DNA of 64,000 nt from positions 124,001 through 188,000 of the forward strand of contig JHWS01000004.1 in assembly GCA_000687675.1 (NCBI GenBank), in the 5' to 3' direction. Under the pieces are notes generated by a model. The model saw nothing but the letters and a program-made list of their open reading frames with translations, searched no databases and was not told the origin of the DNA. This stretch comes from Lachnospiraceae bacterium NC2008. GTDB taxonomy: Bacteria; Bacillota; Clostridia; Lachnospirales; Lachnospiraceae. The position numbers were made by a program, and so were the translations under genes. Positions 63,981-64,000 of this stretch are shown piece by piece (positions within the stretch are counted from its first letter, which is position 1; the number at the start of each line of letters is the position of its first letter).

Positions 63981-64000
63981 TAAAACAACTGAACATGAAG

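Overview
The window is a 64 kb piece of a low-GC Firmicutes chromosome, most likely a Lachnospiraceae relative (Butyrivibrio/Roseburia-type). I infer this from the AT-rich codon use, AGGAGG ribosome binding sites, FeoB-FeoC-like-DUF6110-P-type ATPase order, DUF3793 next to flavodoxin, DUF1836, and MptD-type ECF transporters. No rRNA, tRNA, CRISPR array, insertion sequence or phage gene was seen. Almost every gene is on the + strand; only one TetR and one AraC regulator are on the - strand.

Layout. 1-3279: end of a ferrous-iron locus (FeoB C-terminus, FeoC-like, DUF6110, P-type ATPase). 3293-11645: an unusual run of small enzymes and membrane proteins (two alpha/beta hydrolases, three methyltransferases, two ATC-hydrolase-like proteins, four tandem DUF6796-type membrane proteins). 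11793-16310: two TetR + BAAT-like hydrolase modules around a divergent TetR/GNAT pair. 16319-23694: an AraC regulator, an exporter-fold ABC pair and an ECF transporter (S, T and a fused double ATPase). 23867-26256: enolase, DUF3793, flavodoxin. 26493-30926: TetR, MATE transporter and a PEP-synthase-like gene broken by an in-frame TGA. 31137-48952: three further exporter-fold ABC pairs, a MacB/FtsX-type ABC transporter, a ZIP transporter and four TetR regulators. 49091-51887: a second ECF transporter. 52166-57381: chemotaxis receptor, histidine kinase, MocR-type regulator. 57548-63331: MoxR/DUF58/VWA/TPR (Bat-like) operon, then DUF1836.

The main observation concerns regulation. A 16-bp palindrome, GTTAG-N6-CTAAC, lies upstream of at least seven transcription units: TetR+hydrolase, ECF-1, enolase, DUF3793-flavodoxin, two ABC pairs and ECF-2. 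Flavodoxin, ECF/YbtPQ-like transporters and nearby Feo genes make an iron- or metal-starvation regulon the simplest reading, although the binding protein is not identified. On top of this, each TetR gene has its own different palindrome at its promoter. The AraC gene appears to act through direct repeats of 21-bp period found both at its own ABC pair and in front of ECF-1. The result looks like a hierarchical, multi-copy small-molecule or metallophore transport array, with one shared signal and a private repressor for most cassettes. Substrates cannot be read from the sequence.
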